From Nitrosomonas sp. (lineage in GTDB: Bacteria > Pseudomonadota > Gammaproteobacteria > Burkholderiales > Nitrosomonadaceae), in contig NZ_JAKFWH010000032.1 in the NCBI RefSeq assembly GCF_021731985.1, forward strand, positions 1-63,085: DNA of 63,085 nucleotides. The letters run 5' to 3'. Positions 49,572 through 58,410 of the stretch are shown here, piece by piece; positions within the stretch are counted from its first letter, which is position 1; each line of letters starts with the position of its first letter. The position numbers and the translations under genes are program-made. Below the pieces are notes generated by a model. The model worked only from the letters and a program-made list of their open reading frames with translations. It had not been told where the DNA came from and did not search any database.

Positions 49572-51868
49572 GCCGTCACCTCCACAATCGTCATCGTGTC
49601 ATTGCCAAAAATATCCACCACTTTCACTGCAATTTTGCGCCGCCCCGGCATGACTTCCTGAAATACGCTAGTCAATTCCAGCGAACGGTCTTTTTTGGTA
49701 CGGAAGCTTTGCCACTCGTTTTCGAACACATAGTCGCCAGTCCAGACCTCTTCGTATTCTGGAAACTCCATTTGGGGTGCTTCAAGTCCCGGGAATGCAC
49801 CTTGACCTACTGGTAGTTTTTTAATTCGGATAATCTCGCGTTTGCTTTCGAAATCAAAATCCACCGACCAGTAGTCGATCCAATCCGTCCAGTGGCGCGT
49901 CAGTTGTTCGCGTGTGACGATGCCATCCTTGTCTTTGTTGACTTTGATAATCTGGCCTTTTTCCACCACGATTCTGCTACCCTTGTTTTTCAGCGTCGCT
50001 TCGGCGTTGGCGATGGAATCCTGCGAATAGAACACGGAGAAATCAGTCAGCTCAACCGCCACGGTATTGCCTTTGATATGCGGCTTAACTTCGATGAAAG
50101 ACACATCGTGGAACACCACTTGGTTCTTCTCCACCGCGCGTTTGTCGAACACGTCGGCGGGGATGTACTTCGGCGCGATGTCGATGCCTTTGGCGCGCGC
50201 TTCGTCCAGCACGTTCGGAAACAAACCCATCTCGAACTCAAAACCGAGGATGTCGACGCGGGTAATATGTTTCTTGCGGCACTCGAGAATGACTTCCTCG
50301 ACGAACAGTCGCGTCACCGGCATATTCACCGGCCCCACTGACACCAGCCGTCCAGCTTTCTTGCCGTGAAAGCTGACGAATCCTGCGGTCTTTTCCGCCT
50401 GGTAGGCGCGCAGGATCAAGTCAAGAAAGGCCGCTTCCTTTTGTTCCAACTGTTTCTGCTTTTCCGCCTCGCGCAAATTAGGATTCACTCCAATGTAATG
50501 CTGGCGCTCGTACTTGCCCAGATTGAGGATCTCAAAGGCTCGATAATCCTTGTCTTCCGCCTTCAATTGCCGCTGCACGCCGATTAAGCGTTTGCGCGTC
50601 GTGTGGATGGCGAACTTGCCCAAATCGGTGGCGATCCATTTGCGCCCGAGTTTTTCAGCGACTGCCGCCGTGGTGCCGGAACCGCAGAAAAAATCAGCTA
50701 TCAGATCGCCTTCGTTGGATGAAGCTTTGATGATGCGCTCAAGCAAGGCTTCGGGTTTCTGGGTGGGGTAGCCAATTCGTTCCGATGAGGTATTTCCAAT
50801 ACGACCAACATCATCCCAAAGAGTGGTCAAAGGCTTACCTTTGGTTTCATCCAAATAAACTTTCAAACCATCAAGCCGAGGCGTTCCATCCTGTTTTGTT
50901 AAGATCCGACCTTGTGCCCAAAGCTCCTCAAGCTTTTCTAAAGGATAACCCCAAGAGCGATTTGATGGAGGTTTCGTTCCTCGCCATTCAAACTGACGAC
51001 CGGGATTGGTTGATGAGAATGTCATGTCTCGCCCGGTGTATAACCTTCCAGTTTCATCCTGTTTATATCGACTGAGTTGCGCATCACCGTAATCTGTTCG
51101 CTGCTCATTAAAAGTAAAAGTTTTTGATTTTGAAGAGAAAAAGATTGTTTCCTGAGAACGAGCGTAGCCGATTGTTTGCATGTTATGGGCATTAGTCCTG
51201 ATCCACACAATTTCGTTTTGAAATTGTTCTCTGTCAAAGACTTCTTCAAGTGCGAGCCTAATATATGCATTCACCCGCCAATCACAATGCACATAAATAC
51301 TCCCATCCTCCGCCAGTAAGTCGCGCATCAGAATCAATCGCTCATAAATCATGCTGATGAACGAATCCGCGCCTTTACCCCAGGTGTCGCGGTAGGCAAT
51401 TTCTTCGAGGATGTTGGGTTTTTTGGTGAAGGTGTCGCTACCAATCTCGATGTCCATCGAAAAATCCGCACCGACGTCAAACGGCGGGTCGATGTAGATC
51501 AGTTTCAGACCGCCTTGTTTTTCGATTTCCTCGCGCAGCGGCCCATTCTTCAAGCTGGACAGAATCAGCTTGTTGTCGCCCCAGATCAGTTTGTTGGTCC
51601 AGCCTTTGAGCTGCCGGCCGCGCGGATCGAGATCGAACAGACTGGGTTGAATCGCAGTATCGCCCGGTTTTTCGGCGCGCGGTTCATCGACTTGCTCGAT
51701 GGTCTGAAACGGCAGCACGATGTTGCATACCTCATTGCTCTTGCCGTTCCACACCAGCTCAACCTCGCGCTTGTCGTCGAACAGCAAGAAGCGGTACTTG
51801 TCCGGCAGCGGCTTATCCGCTTCCAGCAGTTTGATGATGTCGCGCTTTTCGTGATCCGTTAATTTCAT
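49568..51868 (-). CDS. Type III DNA methyltransferase Mod-like
   Basis: A 766-residue N6-adenine/N4-cytosine methyltransferase of beta-type motif order. The catalytic motif IV LIYIDPPFDVG (DPPF 127-130) precedes the SAM-binding motif I ADFFCGSGTT (391-400), and YPTQKPEALLERII lies between, as in Mod proteins. The C-terminal ~350 residues are charged and unassigned. It methylates the recognition site and is needed for cleavage by Res. It is first in the five-gene operon mod-ATPase-STAS-PIN-res. The recognition sequence cannot be predicted. Confidence 0.88.
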   Translation of the reverse strand: MKLTDHEKRDIIKLLEADKPLPDKYRFLLFDDKREVELVWNGKSNEVCNIVLPFQTIEQVDEPRAEKPGDTAIQPSLFDLDPRGRQLKGWTNKLIWGDNKLILSSLKNGPLREEIEKQGGLKLIYIDPPFDVGADFSMDIEIGSDTFTKKPNILEEIAYRDTWGKGADSFISMIYERLILMRDLLAEDGSIYVHCDWRVNAYIRLALEEVFDREQFQNEIVWIRTNAHNMQTIGYARSQETIFFSSKSKTFTFNEQRTDYGDAQLSRYKQDETGRLYTGRDMTFSSTNPGRQFEWRGTKPPSNRSWGYPLEKLEELWAQGRILTKQDGTPRLDGLKVYLDETKGKPLTTLWDDVGRIGNTSSERIGYPTQKPEALLERIIKASSNEGDLIADFFCGSGTTAAVAEKLGRKWIATDLGKFAIHTTRKRLIGVQRQLKAEDKDYRAFEILNLGKYERQHYIGVNPNLREAEKQKQLEQKEAAFLDLILRAYQAEKTAGFVSFHGKKAGRLVSVGPVNMPVTRLFVEEVILECRKKHITRVDILGFEFEMGLFPNVLDEARAKGIDIAPKYIPADVFDKRAVEKNQVVFHDVSFIEVKPHIKGNTVAVELTDFSVFYSQDSIANAEATLKNKGSRIVVEKGQIIKVNKDKDGIVTREQLTRHWTDWIDYWSVDFDFESKREIIRIKKLPVGQGAFPGLEAPQMEFPEYEEVWTGDYVFENEWQSFRTKKDRSLELTSVFQEVMPGRRKIAVKVVDIFGNDTMTIVEVTA

Positions 51869-51937
51869 TCTGTTCAGCAGCTTCTAAAATTCGCTTAGTT
51901 TATCAGAGATTATCTCGGGCTTATCCCTATGGCTATT

Positions 51938-51963
51938 GTCATTCCGAACGCGGTGAGGAATCT
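51938..51963 (+). repeat. GTCATTCCGA-type dispersed repeat, copy 2
   Basis: GTCATTCCGAACGCGG continuing to GAGGAATCT. This motif resembles short dispersed repeats seen in many bacterial genomes. It lies just upstream of mod; the related copy lies beyond the other end of the operon. Confidence 0.35.
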
Positions 51964-51986
51964 TTTTCAATTCTCGAAGCATTTAG

Positions 51987-52067
51987 TCAGAACTTCTTCA
52001 GACAAAAAAGTAATGCCAGTCCAATACCCGCGGCTGTTGCCAATGTGACTGAGATGCATTGCTTTAC
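51987..52067 (-). pseudogene. Remnant of the 3' end of a second MgtC/DUF4010 gene
   Basis: Read on the minus strand, this segment encodes VKQCISVTLATAAGIGLALL followed by FCLKKF and a stop. The intact gene at 52859-54118 ends in KQCILGMLATAAGIGLALLF. Only the last ~26 codons remain. The toxin-antitoxin pair sits between this remnant and the intact gene. Confidence 0.75.
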
Positions 52068-52086
52068 GCAAGCAGATGCCTATAAT
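52059..52086 (+). promoter_or_regulatory. Promoter of the phd-vapC pair
   Basis: TTGCTT (52059-52064), a 16-bp spacer and a perfect TATAAT (52081-52086). The -10 lies inside the left arm of the operator, so repressor binding would block it. Confidence 0.55.
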
Positions 52087-52111
52087 GTACATACCTTCTG
52101 TACATTATAGG
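52079..52111. promoter_or_regulatory. Autoregulatory operator of the toxin-antitoxin pair
   Basis: CCTATAATGTACA and TGTACATTATAGG are 13-bp perfect inverted repeats with a 7-nt spacer, ending 7 nt before the antitoxin ATG. This is the usual place for Phd-type antitoxin binding. Confidence 0.75.
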
Positions 52112-52118
52112 TTCCCCC

Positions 52119-52364
52119 ATGACATCAGTGAATGTGACCGAATTACGCCAGCATTTACCCGAATATCTTAAACAAGTGCAAGCAGGTGAAGCAATTGCAA
52201 TAACCTTGCACGGCAAAACCATTGCCCATATCATTCCTGACCACACAAAAAACGAACGTGAGGCAGCGCTTAATCGTTTGGATGCACTGCGTGGCACGGT
52301 TATTGTTGGAGATATCCTTGCCCCTCTGGATGAAAAATGGGAAGGCGATGCTGATAATCTGTGA
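52119..52364 (+). CDS. Phd/YefM-family antitoxin
   Basis: An 81-residue antitoxin. The N-terminal Phd fold (MTSVNVTELRQHLPEYLKQV, then AGEAIAITLHGKTIAHIIP) binds DNA and represses the operon. The C-terminal tail (IVGDILAPLDEKWEGDADNL) wraps the toxin. It overlaps the toxin gene by 17 nt, and the operator at 52079-52111 supports autoregulation. Confidence 0.9.
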   Translation: MTSVNVTELRQHLPEYLKQVQAGEAIAITLHGKTIAHIIPDHTKNEREAALNRLDALRGTVIVGDILAPLDEKWEGDADNL

Positions 52365-52749
52365 TACCCATATTTTGTTATTTTGGGCAGATTGCCGCGA
52401 GCGCTTGACGATAACCGCTCAGCAAGCTGTGGATAGTGGCCGGACGGATGGTAAGTTGGCCTGTGCCGCCATTAGCTTCTGGGAAATCGCTTTGTTGTTC
52501 CGTAAGAGCAGACTGGTACTGCCTCCGCAACATACATCCGCTTCGTATATGGATGATATTGTTACGTCACTGGAGTTGCAGATTCTTTCGATCACACCGG
52601 CTATCGCCGCGTTAGCTGAAAGCGGCATTATTCCACATGGCGACCCGGGGGATAGATTGATTGCCGCGACAGCCATTGCGCATCAAGCGCCGCTCATTAC
52701 GGCCGATAAAAAACTCCATTCGATACCTGGTTTGCGTTGTATTTGGTGA
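52348..52749 (+). CDS. vapC: VapC-family PIN-domain toxin
   Basis: A 133-residue RNase toxin. CDTHILLFWAD begins the protein with the first catalytic Asp, ISFWEIALL holds the Glu, HGDPGDRLIAATAI the third acidic residues, and LITADKKL the last. ATG 52348 follows GGGAAGGCG and lies within the antitoxin end; the longer frame from 52222 would fully overlap the antitoxin. It is unrelated in sequence to the PIN protein in the restriction operon. Confidence 0.9.
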   Translation: MLIICDTHILLFWADCRERLTITAQQAVDSGRTDGKLACAAISFWEIALLFRKSRLVLPPQHTSASYMDDIVTSLELQILSITPAIAALAESGIIPHGDPGDRLIAATAIAHQAPLITADKKLHSIPGLRCIW

Positions 52750-52858
52750 TAATAGTTTCTGACCGTTGCATTTTCAGCGTCATAGTGAAATTCTCCATTC
52801 ACATACGATACGCATAGTTGAGTTAGGCAGGGTAATGACTCGTAACCATTCGAGCTCT

Positions 52859-54118
52859 TTAGAAAAAGAATAGCAACGCCAGTCCAATGCCCGCAGCCGT
52901 TGCCAGCATGCCCAAGATGCATTGTTTTGCCAGTAATCCACTGCCGAAGAAGAATATGAGTCCGAGTTTGAAACCGATGTTGGACAGTATTCCGAGTGAG
53001 ATGGCCGTTACCGCTTGAGTGGCTTCCAGTTTACCCAATTCATATAAGCGCAAGCTCGACAGGGTAATGGCGTCGACATCGGTGAGGCCGGAGAATAACG
53101 CGACGGCATACAATCCGCTGCTGCCGGCGATGTCGGATAGCCATGCGGCAAAAAACAGCACGATGCCATAGATCAACCCGAAAGCCGCTGCCGTGCGCAT
53201 TTCGGTTGGATTTTTGGTTTCTGGCACAGGTAAGCCATTTTGCTGTTCTAACTGATACCACCAATAAGCTGTAACACCTAATCCGAACAGAAAACCACTG
53301 CCTAAAATGGGCAATAGCTGCGGCAATATGGCGGGAGAGGCCACCGCACTGACGATAGCCAAGCGGATCAGCACCGTCAAATTGGCAAGCAGGATGACTA
53401 CGACGGCAAGTGGAATAAAATTTGGGTTTTCCGTGCTGCGGCGCGCGTATACCAATGTTGTGGCCGTGCTGGAAACCAATCCGCCGAATAAGCCCAGCAC
53501 CGCACTGTGGCGCGGACCGATCAGTTGTAGTGCGACATAACCTGCCAGACTGACACCGGAGATCAGAACCACCATTAACCAGATTTGGTACGGATTGATC
53601 GCTTCGTAAGGTCCGAAGTTCTTGTCCGGCAGTATCGGCAAAATGATAAAAGTCAGCACGGCAAACTGCAGTACGGAAATTAAATCCCGCCGACTCAGCT
53701 TTTGTGTGATGCCGTGCAGTTCTGTTTTGAAGTACAGCAATACCGTGGTGATAATGGCCAGCATAACGGCCAATGTGTCGTTGCCATACCAAACCGATGC
53801 GCCCAGGCCATAGCACACCAGAATAGCGACTATGGTGGTCGTGCCTGGGTCTGCGCTGTCGTCTTTGATACGGAAATAAGCGGCGATCATCATCAAACCG
53901 ATGATCAGCAAGCCGCCCAGCAGTAGCCAGGGTGTAGCTTTTTCCGACAACATTGCGGCCAGCGTGCCGAATAACGCGACCAGCGCGAATGTTCTTAACC
54001 CTGCCCGCGCACTTGGGTTGCGCTCGCGTTCCAGCCCGATTAATAAACCAATTGCAAGACTGGTCACAAAATGCGGCAAAGCAGCCAATTCGCCATTGAG
54101 CGTGAATTCAGTGTGCAT
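52859..54118 (-). CDS. MgtC/SapB-DUF4010 integral membrane protein
   Basis: A 419-residue polytopic membrane protein. The N-terminal MgtC/SapB part has LAIGLLIGLERER and AGLRTFALVALFGTL; the C-terminal DUF4010 part has GLVSSTATTLVYARRS and FSGLTDVDAITLS. About 12 hydrophobic helices are visible. The MgtC family is linked to magnesium stress and virulence; the function of this longer form is unknown. Its start overlaps the recJ end by 11 nt. A related 3' remnant lies beyond the toxin-antitoxin pair. Confidence 0.82.
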   Translation of the reverse strand: MHTEFTLNGELAALPHFVTSLAIGLLIGLERERNPSARAGLRTFALVALFGTLAAMLSEKATPWLLLGGLLIIGLMMIAAYFRIKDDSADPGTTTIVAILVCYGLGASVWYGNDTLAVMLAIITTVLLYFKTELHGITQKLSRRDLISVLQFAVLTFIILPILPDKNFGPYEAINPYQIWLMVVLISGVSLAGYVALQLIGPRHSAVLGLFGGLVSSTATTLVYARRSTENPNFIPLAVVVILLANLTVLIRLAIVSAVASPAILPQLLPILGSGFLFGLGVTAYWWYQLEQQNGLPVPETKNPTEMRTAAAFGLIYGIVLFFAAWLSDIAGSSGLYAVALFSGLTDVDAITLSSLRLYELGKLEATQAVTAISLGILSNIGFKLGLIFFFGSGLLAKQCILGMLATAAGIGLALLFFF

Positions 54119-55886
54119 CGTTGGTTACCGGGTTATCTGCGTGAAACCAATGCTCCAGCAGCAATTGCAAAGTTGTCTTGCCATTATATTCATTGATCTG
54201 TAGACGATACACCGCATCGATAAGATCGGGTAGCGGGTCGTTATGGAAAAACAAAATACCGTCGTAAGAATCATCCGATTTCCGTGACGCTTTACCTTGG
54301 CTACCGGAATCCAGTTTTCTTAATTTCAGTTTTAAATGTTTCTCGCCTACGATGCGCTGGCTTTCAACATAAAACCGCGCATTGAATGACGGTTGCGGAA
54401 AACCTTGTCCCCACACTTGCCGGTCGAGGTATTCAACCAGTTCCAAATTAATGTCAGAAGTCTCCAAATCGCCATCGGTTTCGATTACGCGCGTCAAATC
54501 GGCCGGTGTCAGCAGGGTTTGTGCAACTTGCTCAAAAGCATCGCAGAATTTCTCAAAATGATGGGCATGGATCGTCAATCCCGCTGCGGCTGCGTGACCG
54601 CCGAATTTGAGGATCAGCTCAGGATGCCGCTTGGCAACCAGATCCAATGCATCGCGCAGGTGAAAGCCGTTGATCGACCGCCCGGAGCCTTTGATTTCAC
54701 CGTCATTGCCGGGTGCGAAAATGATGACCGGGCGATGATGTTTATCTTTGATGCGCGAAGCGAGTATGCCGATGACGCCTTGGTGCCAATCGGCATCGAA
54801 CAGGCAGATGCTGTAGGCGGCCTGTATTTCCGGTTGCCGGGTTTTGAGCGTATCTTCCAGCTTAAGTAACGCGCTTTCCTGCATGGTGGACTCGATTTCG
54901 CGGCGCTGCCGGTTAAGCTCGTCCAATTGTTTGGCAATCTGTGCCGCATACGCTGCATCATCGGTAATCAAGCACTCAATACCCAGCGACATATCGTCCA
55001 GCCGCCCGGCTGCGTTTAATCGCGGGCCCAGCATGAAGCCCAGTTCATACGTGGAGATTTGCTGATATTCCCGCCGCGACACCTGCAACAGTGCGTTGAT
55101 ACCTGCGCAACCGCGTCCTTTGCGGATGCGTTGCAGGCCTTGCTGTACCAAAATACGATTGTTACTGTCCAGTTTGACCACATCGGCGACCGTTCCCAGT
55201 GCCACCAGATCAAGAAACCCGGCGAGATTGGGTTCCTGCCCCAATGCGGTGAAAGCGCCGCGCTGGCGTAATTCAGCGCGCAGCGCCAGCATCAGGTAAA
55301 AAATAACACCCACACCGGCGATACTTTTGCTCGGAAAAGGGCAGCCGGGCTGATTGGGATTGACTATGGCCATGGCCGCGGGCAATTCATCCCCAGGAAG
55401 ATGGTGATCGGTAATCACCACTTGCATGCCCAGCCGGTTGGCTTCGGACACGCCTTCGACGCTGGCAATGCCGTTATCGACGGTAATCAGGATATCCGGT
55501 TGCTTGGCGCTATACGCCAAATGCACAATTTCCGGGGTCAGTCCGTAACCGAATTCAAAACGGTTCGGCACCAGGTAATCAACAATCGCGCCAAATTTGC
55601 GCAAAATACGGATTCCGACCGCGCATGCCGTTGCGCCATCGGAATCATAATCCGCTACGATCAGCAGGCGTTTTTTTGCTGCAATGGCATCGGCCAGCAG
55701 CGCTGCCGTCGCCGTGATATTTTTCAGTTGCCCGAACGGAATTAGCTGTGCCAGCTCTGTTTCAAGTTGGCTGGAATTTTCAATGCCGCGTGCGGCATAA
55801 ATGCGTGCGAGTACCGGCGATAAGCCGCTACCGCTAAGTGCCTCGACAGTATGCGAATCATACGCACGGGTGGTAATTTTAGACAT
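54108..55886 (-). CDS. recJ: Single-stranded-DNA exonuclease RecJ
   Basis: A 592-residue DHH-family 5'-3' exonuclease for mismatch and recombinational repair. LIVADYDSDGATACAVGIR (motif I), ILITVDNGIA, VVITDHHLPGDELP (DHH motif) and NPNQPGCPFPSKSIAGVGV are all present. The C-terminal DHHA1 part has KFGGHAAAAGLTI. Length is normal. It is followed by the MgtC-like gene with overlapping ends. The ATG has only a weak ribosome site. Confidence 0.95.
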   Translation of the reverse strand: MSKITTRAYDSHTVEALSGSGLSPVLARIYAARGIENSSQLETELAQLIPFGQLKNITATAALLADAIAAKKRLLIVADYDSDGATACAVGIRILRKFGAIVDYLVPNRFEFGYGLTPEIVHLAYSAKQPDILITVDNGIASVEGVSEANRLGMQVVITDHHLPGDELPAAMAIVNPNQPGCPFPSKSIAGVGVIFYLMLALRAELRQRGAFTALGQEPNLAGFLDLVALGTVADVVKLDSNNRILVQQGLQRIRKGRGCAGINALLQVSRREYQQISTYELGFMLGPRLNAAGRLDDMSLGIECLITDDAAYAAQIAKQLDELNRQRREIESTMQESALLKLEDTLKTRQPEIQAAYSICLFDADWHQGVIGILASRIKDKHHRPVIIFAPGNDGEIKGSGRSINGFHLRDALDLVAKRHPELILKFGGHAAAAGLTIHAHHFEKFCDAFEQVAQTLLTPADLTRVIETDGDLETSDINLELVEYLDRQVWGQGFPQPSFNARFYVESQRIVGEKHLKLKLRKLDSGSQGKASRKSDDSYDGILFFHNDPLPDLIDAVYRLQINEYNGKTTLQLLLEHWFHADNPVTNDAH

Positions 55887-55930
55887 AAACCGGACAATAC
55901 GCAGGCGGTTTTAAATAGTGCGAGAAAGTT

Positions 55931-56779
55931 TTACTCTGCACTGGTTTCCGTCGCTGGTGCGAATTTTTCCACCTTGAGGATGTGCAATCGCCGGCTATCG
56001 GCGCGTTGCACGGTAAATTTGAAGTTACCGATAACGACCGATTCGTGCCGGATCGGCAAGCGGCCAAATTTGCTGAGGACCAGACCACCGATCGTGTCAT
56101 AGTCATCGTTGCTGAAGCCTGCACCGAGCACTTCATTGAAGTTTTCAATCTCGGTAATCGCCTTGACACGATAGAGTCCGTCCGATTCCATGACGATGTT
56201 GTCTTCTTCCTCGTCAAAATCGTATTCATCTTCAATTTCCCCGACAATCTGTTCGAGTACGTCTTCGATGGTGACGAGACCGGCGACACCGCCATATTCG
56301 TTAACGACAATGGCCATGTGATTCCGATTGCTGCGGAAATCCTTGAGCAGAACGTTCAGCCGTTTCGATTCCGGGATAAATACGGCCGGTCGCAACATGT
56401 CGCGCATAGCGAATTCTTCTTCACTGGCGTAATAGCGCAGTAGATCTTTTGCCAGCAGGATGCCGATGATGTTGTCTTCGCTGCCTTCGGTGACCGGAAA
56501 ACGGGAATGCGCGGCTTCTATCACAAACGGAATAAATTTTTCGGGTGTCTCACTGATGTCGACGATATCCATTTGCGAGCGCGGCACCATAATATCGCGC
56601 GCCTGCATTTCTGAAACCTGCATGACGCCTTCGATCATGCTGAGTGCGTCCGAATCCAGTAAATTGCGCTCAAAGGCAGAGTGCAACACGGTAATGAGTT
56701 GTTCGCGGTCTTCCGGTTTGCGGATCAGCAAAGCGCCTAACCGCTCCAACCAGCCGCTTTTAGGAGGAGGTTCTTCCAT
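55931..56779 (-). CDS. ybeX: CBS-domain protein CorC/YbeX
   Basis: A 282-residue cytoplasmic protein. Two CBS domains (MQARDIMVPRSQMDIVDI; GVAGLVTIEDVLEQIVGEI) are followed by the CorC_HlyC domain (GLYRVKAITEIENFNEVLG; DTIGGLVLSKFGRLP). CorC-like proteins are tied to magnesium/cobalt efflux and to the YbeZ-YbeY ribosome-associated group. It lies in the conserved order miaB-ybeZ-ybeY-ybeX on the minus strand. Confidence 0.92.
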   Translation of the reverse strand: MEEPPPKSGWLERLGALLIRKPEDREQLITVLHSAFERNLLDSDALSMIEGVMQVSEMQARDIMVPRSQMDIVDISETPEKFIPFVIEAAHSRFPVTEGSEDNIIGILLAKDLLRYYASEEEFAMRDMLRPAVFIPESKRLNVLLKDFRSNRNHMAIVVNEYGGVAGLVTIEDVLEQIVGEIEDEYDFDEEEDNIVMESDGLYRVKAITEIENFNEVLGAGFSNDDYDTIGGLVLSKFGRLPIRHESVVIGNFKFTVQRADSRRLHILKVEKFAPATETSAE

Positions 56780-56865
56780 GATGTCGAGTGGATCCAGTTG
56801 ATGTAAAAGAAAAAGGGATTAAAGATTTTCTTCGCTGCTTATCCAAGCAAAGATTATTCATAGGA

Positions 56866-57327
56866 TTATTGCGGTGAAATTGCGTCGCCATGCTCTGTAT
56901 ACGGATTATCATAGCCAAGCCGGGCCAGTATTTGTGTTTCCAATTGTTCCATTACAACTGCTTCGGCCTCTTCAATATGATCATACCCTTGCAAATGCAA
57001 AATACCGTGAACGGTTAGATGCGCGTAATGTGCAATCAGGTTTTTATGCTGTTCCTGCGCCTCTTGGCTGACGACCGGCGCACAAAGCACAATATCGCCC
57101 GTTAGAGGCTGCGTATCGTCATAAACAAAAGTTAACACGTTCGTCGCATAATCCTTATTGCGAAATTGATGGTTCAGTTCACATCCTTCGGCCTCATCCA
57201 CAATGCGTAAAACTATTTCGGCTTCCTGCATCAACGCGGTTTTAACCCAGCGGCGGAACTGTGGCCGTGTGGGTACGTCTGTACTATTTGTCGCATACTG
57301 GACCATCAGCTTGAATGATTTCTCCAT
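56866..57327 (-). CDS. ybeY: Endoribonuclease YbeY
   Basis: A 153-residue metal-dependent RNase for 16S rRNA 3'-end maturation and ribosome quality control. The zinc motif HGILHLQGYDH has the three His of HxxxHxxxxxH, and NVLTFVYDD with GDIVLCAP are typical. The gene starts 12 nt after ybeZ, consistent with co-translation. Confidence 0.95.
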   Translation of the reverse strand: MEKSFKLMVQYATNSTDVPTRPQFRRWVKTALMQEAEIVLRIVDEAEGCELNHQFRNKDYATNVLTFVYDDTQPLTGDIVLCAPVVSQEAQEQHKNLIAHYAHLTVHGILHLQGYDHIEEAEAVVMEQLETQILARLGYDNPYTEHGDAISPQ

Positions 57328-57339
57328 GCGAAAAGCTTG

Positions 57340-58329
57340 TCAGGATTCCTGCTTGCGTTTGTCGTGTTTTTCATAGGCAGTGACAATGCGTTGTACTAAA
57401 GGATGTCTTACCACATCTTCGGATTTAAAATGCGTGAAAGCAATACCGCGGATGTCTTTAAGAACTTGCTGAACTTCCACCAATCCGCTTTTTTGATGCT
57501 TGGGCAGATCAATCTGTGTCACATCGCCGGTAATCACAGCCTTGGAACCCAAGCCAATTCGCGTTAAGAACATTTTCATTTGTTCCGGCGTAGTGTTTTG
57601 TGCCTCATCCAGAATGATAAATGACTGATTCAGCGTGCGTCCGCGCATAAAAGCCAGGGGTGCGATTTCAATCGTATTACGCTCAAATTGTTTACTGGTT
57701 TTTTCAAATCCCATTAAATCATACAATGCGTCATACAGCGGACGTAAATAAGGATCAACTTTCTGAGTCATATCGCCGGGTAGAAACCCTAAACGCTCGC
57801 CTGCCTCAACCGCAGGACGGACCAGAATCAGGCGCGATACCAAACCACGTTCCAGCGCATCGACGGCGCTGGCTACTGCGAGATAAGTTTTACCAGTACC
57901 CGCCGGGCCAATGGCAAAAGTGATATCGTGCTCCTGAATTTGTTGCAGATACAGCGCCTGGCGTTGGGTTCGGCCATACAAATTGCTGCGGCGTGTGAGT
58001 AACGCGGGCTGTTTGATGATTGCAGCCTTATCCGAATCATCGGCTTGGTCAGGCGCGTTCTGTGGACTCAGCGCTTCGATCAAGCCAAGTTGAACTTGCT
58101 CCAGACTTAGATGCTGTTGCGATTGGCTGTAAAAATTGCGTAATACTTGCGCCGCCAGTTTTGTCTGCCCGGATTTTCCCGATAAACTAAAATGTTCGCC
58201 GCGCCGTGAAATGGCTACATCCAATGCTGTCTCAACTTGTTTGAGGTTTTCATCCAATGCGCCGCACAGATTCGCGAGTCGCTGGTTATCCGCTGGTGTG
58301 AAAGAAATTTCGAGGGGTGTAGGTTTCAA
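57340..58329 (-). CDS. ybeZ: PhoH-like ATPase YbeZ
   Basis: A 329-residue PhoH-family P-loop ATPase. Walker A is FAIGPAGTGKTYLA and Walker B SFIILDEAQNTTPEQMKMF; RGRTLNQ and KAVITGDVTQIDLP are typical. It partners YbeY in rRNA work. The start is TTG: an in-frame TAA lies six codons upstream and no ATG or GTG comes in between. Confidence 0.93.
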   Translation of the reverse strand: MKPTPLEISFTPADNQRLANLCGALDENLKQVETALDVAISRRGEHFSLSGKSGQTKLAAQVLRNFYSQSQQHLSLEQVQLGLIEALSPQNAPDQADDSDKAAIIKQPALLTRRSNLYGRTQRQALYLQQIQEHDITFAIGPAGTGKTYLAVASAVDALERGLVSRLILVRPAVEAGERLGFLPGDMTQKVDPYLRPLYDALYDLMGFEKTSKQFERNTIEIAPLAFMRGRTLNQSFIILDEAQNTTPEQMKMFLTRIGLGSKAVITGDVTQIDLPKHQKSGLVEVQQVLKDIRGIAFTHFKSEDVVRHPLVQRIVTAYEKHDKRKQES

Positions 58330-58410
58330 TGTCAGGCGATACGGTTACGATAATACAATTCTCTCAGCGGGCGAGATACTTTGCAAGTAAAACCCTTCTG
58401 TGAGAATTTT

